Positions 40,350 to 42,983 of a stretch of DNA of 42,983 nt are shown here, piece after piece (the first letter of the stretch is position 1; every line of letters begins with the position of its first letter). The notes under the pieces were generated by a model that did no database searches, was not told where the DNA came from, and was given only the letters and a program-made list of their open reading frames with translations. Position numbers and translations under genes: made by a program. Source of the DNA: Candidatus Omnitrophota bacterium (GTDB lineage Bacteria > Omnitrophota > Gorgyraeia > B26-G9). The stretch lies in the NCBI GenBank assembly GCA_018813905.1, contig JAHJAO010000110.1, forward strand, positions 1 through 42,983, given 5' to 3'.

Positions 40350-40712
40350 ATGTCCAAAATAGAATTTTCCATGGTGCGGATGATGCAACGCACCTGGCGC
40401 ATGAAAATAAGAAGTTTTCTGCAAGGCCAGGATTCTTTACCGGAACAGGAGGCGTATTCATTCCGGGATTGCGAGTTCGGAAAATGGTTGTATTCGGAAG
40501 GGATGGCAAAATACGGAAAAATTCCGGAAATGAAAGAGATAGAAAAAATACATATACACTTACATCATAACGTCAAAAAAAACAAGCATATCCGGGAGAA
40601 AAAACTTTTTTTTGAAGCGGAAAAAAGTTTGCAAAAAATCGAAGAACTCGCGCAGGAAATGATGTATCTGTTGAATATCGTAGAGAAAAAATCCAGCGAA
40701 GAAATTGAGTAA
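40350..40712 (+). CDS. Stand-alone CZB (chemoreceptor zinc-binding)-like domain protein
   Basis: A 120-aa helical protein resembling the CZB domain of chemoreceptors and diguanylate cyclases, where three His and one Cys bind zinc. The Cys motif is present (RDCEFGKWLYSEG), as is the later His cluster KIHIHLHHN. The first expected His, three residues before the conserved Trp (HxxW), is Gln (QRTW). The zinc site may thus be incomplete or use another residue. AAGGAG lies 9 nt before the ATG. It probably works in trans with a sensor elsewhere; the orphan cheR far upstream is not linked to it by position. Confidence 0.75.
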   Translation: MSKIEFSMVRMMQRTWRMKIRSFLQGQDSLPEQEAYSFRDCEFGKWLYSEGMAKYGKIPEMKEIEKIHIHLHHNVKKNKHIREKKLFFEAEKSLQKIEELAQEMMYLLNIVEKKSSEEIE

Positions 40713-40774
40713 ACGCAGCAGCGCTTTTATATTTTACCCGCCTGAGATTGTTGTAACAGGAATAAGATAAGAGT

Positions 40775-41113
40775 ATGTTCCTTAAAACAACCCTTTTTAT
40801 TTTCATCATTATTGTTTTAATCCCGGCGGTATCTTTTTGTCAGGGTGCCGGGGATGAGGATATTCCGGAAGGTATGGAACTGATTGAGGTGGGAACAGTT
40901 AAACTTGTTGTTCCCGAAGAAGCCCAGGTCAAACAAGTTGCCGGCCTGATTATCGTGGAGAGTATTGACCAATATGTGGCCAGGGCGATAAGCCGGATGA
41001 AGGAGCTGTTGGAAAAGATGGAGTTAAAATACCAGGGCTTGGAGAATAATTTTAAAAAGTTAGAGGAAGAAGTTGAAGGTTTGCGAAAGGAAAAAAACGC
41101 AAGTTCCAAATAA
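40775..41113 (+). CDS. Small exported coiled-coil protein
   Basis: A 112-aa protein with a signal peptide (hydrophobic core about residues 4-20, followed by SFCQG), then a short beta-like stretch (MELIEVGTVKLVVPEE), then a heptad-rich helix from about 68 to 107 (RMKELLEKMELKYQGLENN). No known family recognised. It is probably periplasmic or membrane-associated. It lies 30 nt before the sirtuin gene and may be co-transcribed with it. Confidence 0.65.
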   Translation: MFLKTTLFIFIIIVLIPAVSFCQGAGDEDIPEGMELIEVGTVKLVVPEEAQVKQVAGLIIVESIDQYVARAISRMKELLEKMELKYQGLENNFKKLEEEVEGLRKEKNASSK

Positions 41114-41142
41114 AGCGGGATGAACGCGACTATTCGATACGG

Positions 41143-41919
41143 ATGAATTTTAATGCCGAAGACAAAGAAAAGATAAAGAAGGTTGTCCGCCGGCTAAAAA
41201 AGAGCAAAAGCATCTTTTTCATAACCGGGGCGGGAATTTCCGCCGATTCCGGCCTGCCTACCTATCGAGGTATCGGCGGCCTATATGACGACAAAACAAC
41301 CGAAGACGGCATTCCCATAGAAAAGGCGTTGGCCGGCCAGACCCTGCGGGAGAGCCCCAAAATTACCTGGAAATACCTCAGCCGCATAGAAGAAAAATGC
41401 CGAGGGGCTACTTTTAATTCCGCGCATAAAATTTTGGCGGATATGGAGAAAGTTTTTGAACGGGTATGGATTTTGACTCAAAATATCGATGGTTTTCATC
41501 AAAAAGCGGGTTCAAACAATGTAATCGATATCCACGGCGATATGCATAAACTGTTATGCCCGCGTTGCGGCTGGAGAAGCGCGGTGCGAGACTACCGGGA
41601 TTTAGCAATACCGCCGCTATGTCCTGCTTGTACGCATATTGTCCGGCCGGATGTTGTTTTCTTCGGCGAAATGCTGCCAACAGAAAAAGTCGACAAACTT
41701 TATCGTGAATTGGAAAAGGGATTCGACATTTATTTTTCCATCGGCACAAGCAGCGTATTCCCGTATATTGCTCAACCGATATTATTAGCCGGCCACTTGA
41801 GGCGTTTTTCGGTAGAAATCAATCCAGGAAAAACACCGGTATCCGACATCGTAGATATCAAGATACCGCAAGGCGCGGCTTGTGCTCTTGAGGGTATTTG
41901 GCAGGAATATAACCGTTAA
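41143..41919 (+). CDS. NAD-dependent protein deacylase (sirtuin, Sir2 family)
   Basis: A 258-aa sirtuin. The NAD-binding loop TGAGISADSGLPTYRG, TQNIDGFHQKAG, the catalytic His in DIHGDM, a Cys4 zinc site (CPRC with CPAC), RPDVVFFGEMLP and SIGTSSVFPYIAQP are all in the usual order. The protein removes acyl groups from lysines, with NAD consumed. Which acyl group is removed cannot be told: the Tyr/Arg pair that marks CobB-type desuccinylases is not clearly present. The ATG at 41143 has no Shine-Dalgarno. Confidence 0.93.
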   Translation: MNFNAEDKEKIKKVVRRLKKSKSIFFITGAGISADSGLPTYRGIGGLYDDKTTEDGIPIEKALAGQTLRESPKITWKYLSRIEEKCRGATFNSAHKILADMEKVFERVWILTQNIDGFHQKAGSNNVIDIHGDMHKLLCPRCGWRSAVRDYRDLAIPPLCPACTHIVRPDVVFFGEMLPTEKVDKLYRELEKGFDIYFSIGTSSVFPYIAQPILLAGHLRRFSVEINPGKTPVSDIVDIKIPQGAACALEGIWQEYNR

Positions 41920-41936
41920 TTTATAAAAATGTAATT

Positions 41937-42560
41937 ATGACGCGTTTTAAAGGATTTTACTTTATACTGGATACGGCGTTACTTGCGGGCAACTTGGATA
42001 GCTTGGTAAAAGCGGCGCTTGGGGCCGGCGTAAAGATTATTCAATACCGCAACAAAAATGCCCCAACAAAAGAAATCTGCGACGACATAACCGCGATAAA
42101 AAAGATTATTAAAAATAAAAACGTGCTGCTTTTAATAAACGACCGCGCGGATATTGCTTTCTTATGCGGCGCGGACGGAGCGCATCTGGGCAAAAAAGAC
42201 GCCTCTTATGAGGCGGCCAGAAAAATACTGGGAAAGAAAAAGATAATCGGCCTTACGGTACGTTCCCTAAAAGAAGCAAAACAAGCGCAGGAAATGGGGG
42301 CGGATTATGTTGGCCTCGGGCCGGTTTTTATAAGTAAAACCAAACCAGGTCTTAAAAAACCCTTAGGCATAAAACTTATTGGCAGAATCAGAAAAGAACT
42401 GCGTATACCCATTGTGGCTATCGGCGGGATAAATCTGAATAATGCTCGGGCAGTGCTCGCAACCGGCGCGGATTGTATCTGTGCCGTGGCCGCGCTCTCC
42501 GGCGGCAAGAGTTTAACTGAAGAAATTAACAAATTCCAAAAATTATTTAGTTGCCACTGA
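41937..42560 (+). CDS. thiE: Thiamine-phosphate synthase
   Basis: Condenses HMP-pyrophosphate with thiazole phosphate to give thiamine phosphate. The TIM-barrel motifs of ThiE are present: IIQYRNKNA (IQ.R.K), LLINDRADIAFLCGADGAHLG, the VGLGPVFISKTK phosphate loop and IVAIGGINLNNARAVLATGAD. Length 207 aa is normal. No other thi gene and no TPP riboswitch were seen next to it. The ATG at 41937 is 18 nt after the sirtuin stop. A hairpin overlapping the stop region may terminate the transcript. Confidence 0.94.
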   Translation: MTRFKGFYFILDTALLAGNLDSLVKAALGAGVKIIQYRNKNAPTKEICDDITAIKKIIKNKNVLLLINDRADIAFLCGADGAHLGKKDASYEAARKILGKKKIIGLTVRSLKEAKQAQEMGADYVGLGPVFISKTKPGLKKPLGIKLIGRIRKELRIPIVAIGGINLNNARAVLATGADCICAVAALSGGKSLTEEINKFQKLFSCH

Positions 42561-42574
42561 AAAAGCGGCAACTA
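42548..42574 (+). terminator. Possible terminator after thiE
   Basis: TAGTTGCC (42548-42555) and GGCAACTA (42567-42574) form an 8-bp stem with an 11-nt loop holding the thiE stop codon, followed by the weakly T-rich TTTGCTTG. It is a plausible, not strong, Rho-independent terminator. Confidence 0.4.
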
Positions 42575-42638
42575 TTTGCTTGACAACAGTAGCTCATGTA
42601 TGTTTTAAATAAAGATATCCTGAATAACGGTAATATCC

Positions 42639-42983
42639 ATGAAAAAGAGTAAGAGCATAGCTATAATAATATTATTAGGGGTTTGTTATTTGTCGGGCGC
42701 TATTGGTTATGGCCGGGCCCAGTCCTCGCCGGATAGTTCTACGCTAACCAAAGCGGCTCTATCCCAAGACGCTCAGGATATCGAACAGGCGAAACAAGAA
42801 GCGGAGAAAGTAAGCAAAGAAGTGGAGCTTGAACGCGAGAAAGCTGTAAAAGATGCGGAAGCGGTGCGTACGGATTCGGAAAAACAAGCCGAATTTGAAG
42901 CCCAAAAGGCCGAGCAGGAGCTGACATTAATAAATCAGCAGCTTATCGAAGAGTATGTTTCGGCGGTAAAAAAAGCTCAAGCC
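42639..42983 (+). CDS. Exported coiled-coil protein, truncated by window end
   Basis: The first 115 codons of an open frame that runs past the last base. It begins with a signal peptide (KKSKS then the hydrophobic IAIIILLGVCYLSGAIGYG, ending near RAQSS), then a long charged helix rich in Glu, Lys, Ala and Gln (from about residue 42), strongly coiled-coil in character. TTGACA occurs at 42580-42585 upstream with only a weak -10. Function not recognised; an envelope role is likely from the signal peptide. Confidence 0.65.
   Translation, partial: MKKSKSIAIIILLGVCYLSGAIGYGRAQSSPDSSTLTKAALSQDAQDIEQAKQEAEKVSKEVELEREKAVKDAEAVRTDSEKQAEFEAQKAEQELTLINQQLIEEYVSAVKKAQA

Noticed and set aside
1-42983. CRISPR arrays, insertion sequences, prophage, tRNA or rRNA genes
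   Set aside because: No regularly spaced repeats, transposase or phage motifs, or tRNA/rRNA-like sequences were found on reading; almost all sequence is occupied by well-supported genes.
1-42983. Recoded stop codons
   Set aside because: TAA, TAG and TGA all end well-defined family-length genes (for example TGA for folC, feoA and cobA-region genes, TAG for ccsA and the 139-aa gene), so code 11 fits.

Overview
The window is a gene-dense piece of a bacterial chromosome (standard code, roughly mid-40s % GC by eye). Nearly all genes are on the + strand in long, tightly packed or overlapping operons. I see no rRNA, tRNA, CRISPR array, insertion sequence or phage gene. The gene set suggests a diderm, strictly or facultatively anaerobic bacterium: superoxide reductase, rubredoxin, flavodiiron protein, hybrid cluster protein, FeoAB, and a siroheme-type heme route. 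The gene style resembles Candidatus Omnitrophota or a neighbouring PVC/Elusimicrobia-like lineage, but this is an inference from gene content and not a phylogenetic result.

Layout. (1) 1-5.75 kb: the tail of purH, then folC-mnmE-aroK-dprA-comFB-cheR (folate, tRNA modification, shikimate, DNA uptake/recombination, two signalling genes). (2) 5.77-13.5 kb: a cytochrome c maturation and tetrapyrrole operon: resB, an RnfG-like FMN protein, precorrin-2 dehydrogenase, ccsA, hemA (no dimerisation domain), hemC, a cobA-hemD fusion and an AhbC/NirJ-like radical SAM protein. This is the siroheme branch leading to heme; hemB, hemL and ahbA/B are not in the window. (3) 13.5-22 kb: TrkA/KtrA, a membrane HAMP-PAS protein with no output domain, a TPR-SpoIID protein, feoAB, a hypothetical, and on the minus strand a large membrane spermidine-synthase-like protein. 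(4) 22-25.7 kb: a small Zn-ribbon protein, rpmB (minus strand), an AT-rich inverted repeat, and a divergent GT35 alpha-glucan phosphorylase-like protein with a signal-peptide-like N-terminus.

(5) 25.8-38.3 kb: an oxygen, nitrosative-stress and metal defence island. It holds a Fur/PerR regulator, an FNR-type flavin reductase, superoxide reductase, a small Zn-ribbon protein, thioredoxin, a short rubredoxin, a flavodiiron protein, a ferritin-like protein, a Cys-bearing membrane protein, glutaredoxin, a thioredoxin-reductase-like enzyme, an FMN split-barrel protein, a ferritin-VIT1 fusion, a metal permease with an HMA domain, an Rrf2 regulator, a dicluster ferredoxin, Hcp and an azoreductase. A plausible electron path is NAD(P)H to the flavin reductase, to rubredoxin, to superoxide reductase and the flavodiiron protein. 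(6) 38.4-43 kb: an amino acid permease fused to a PTS EIIA domain, a CZB-domain protein, a small exported coiled-coil protein, a sirtuin, thiE and a truncated exported coiled-coil protein.

The most novel signal is non-coding. A leader of about 150 nt occurs twice, directly upstream of glutaredoxin and of hcp. Its 76-79 nt core ends at the Shine-Dalgarno sequence. By hand alignment the two cores differ by five transitions and two short indels. Each core can form two mutually exclusive hairpins, one of which abuts the ribosome binding site, and the substitutions keep the pairing through G-U wobbles. A second pattern is that feoA, perR and rrf2 each have a consensus-like promoter whose predicted start lies only a few bases before the ATG, with no Shine-Dalgarno sequence, so these mRNAs may be leaderless.
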